Assembly: GCA_011620145.1 (NCBI GenBank)
Contig: WOZT01000035.1
Coordinates: 1-6,571 of the forward strand
Direction: 5' to 3'
DNA: 6,571 bases
Origin: Gammaproteobacteria bacterium
GTDB taxonomy: Bacteria > Pseudomonadota > Gammaproteobacteria > UBA5335
The position numbers and the translations under genes were made by a program. The number at the start of each line of letters is the position of its first letter. The stretch's first letter is position 1. This document shows, in pieces, positions 6,458 through 6,571 of this stretch. The notes beneath the pieces were generated by a model. That model did not search any database. It saw nothing but the letters and a program-made list of their open reading frames with translations, and was not told the origin of the DNA.

Positions 6458-6571
6458 ATGACGGTAGTGCGGGAGGCCATGCTGGATCGGCCGGGGCTGG
6501 AACGCTTGTTCGAGGGTCTGAAAGCCGAAGGTCGTACCTTGGTGGGCCCCACGGTACGCGACGGCGCCATC
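6458..6571 (+). CDS. Probable iron-sulfur (beta) subunit of a group 3b-type [NiFe] hydrogenase or related reductase, 3' truncated by window edge
   Basis: Only the first 38 residues are visible, starting MTVVREAMLDRPGLERLFEG. The later part, with RLFEGLKAEGRTLVGPTVRD followed by GAI, resembles from memory the N-terminus of the 4Fe-4S dicluster subunits of cytosolic hydrogenases (HydB/HyhB-like) and anaerobic sulfite reductase-like AsrA proteins. In those families a short helix leads into a strand and a GPxxxxGxI motif. Such subunits pass electrons between a flavoprotein partner and the catalytic subunits. The cysteine clusters that would prove the assignment lie beyond the window. The start at ATG 6458 is backed by AGGGAGG at 6447-6453. 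A GTG at 6455 is directly adjacent and a later ATG at 6479 has its purine run too close. The upstream FNR box agrees with an anaerobic redox role. Exact subunit and partner genes cannot be named. Confidence 0.55.
   Translation, partial: MTVVREAMLDRPGLERLFEGLKAEGRTLVGPTVRDGAI

Overview
This window is a stretch of housekeeping genes from a proteobacterium, almost certainly Gammaproteobacteria or a close relative such as Acidithiobacillia. The evidence is the gene order pilW(pilF)-rodZ-hisS-yfgM-bamB-der, all on the + strand. Base composition is moderately high in G+C, roughly 60% by eye. The proteins resemble their E. coli and Pseudomonas counterparts at motif level. Genus and species cannot be decided from this sequence.

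Positions 1-726 hold the type IV pilus pilotin gene pilW/pilF, which lacks its first few codons because the window opens inside the signal peptide. It overlaps rodZ (707-1690) by 20 bases. hisS follows (best start TTG 1756, end 3039), then yfgM (TTG 3084-3719), bamB (GTG 3716-4873, 4-base overlap with yfgM) and der (4890-6284). Gaps are short or negative and no terminator is visible between the genes, so they look like one operon. Products cover pilus assembly, cell shape, tRNA-His charging, periplasmic chaperoning at the Sec translocon, outer-membrane protein insertion and ribosome assembly. The ispG gene that sits between rodZ and hisS in E. coli is absent here.

After der comes a 173-base gap with no convincing terminator. 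It contains a perfect FNR/ANR-type box (6383-6396). A -10-like hexamer lies exactly where a class II FNR-activated promoter would place it. Downstream, at 6458, a new gene begins with a strong ribosome binding site and runs off the window. Its 38 visible residues resemble the N-terminus of the iron-sulfur beta subunit of cytosolic group 3b [NiFe] hydrogenases or related sulfite-reductase-type subunits. The right edge therefore looks like the first gene of an oxygen-regulated redox operon. This is the most distinctive part of an otherwise ordinary core region.

Translation starts are unusual in one respect: hisS, yfgM and bamB are all best explained by non-ATG starts (TTG, TTG, GTG), each with a clear Shine-Dalgarno sequence 7-8 bases upstream. 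I found no mobile element, CRISPR array, tRNA or rRNA, and no sign of an undescribed multi-gene system in the window.
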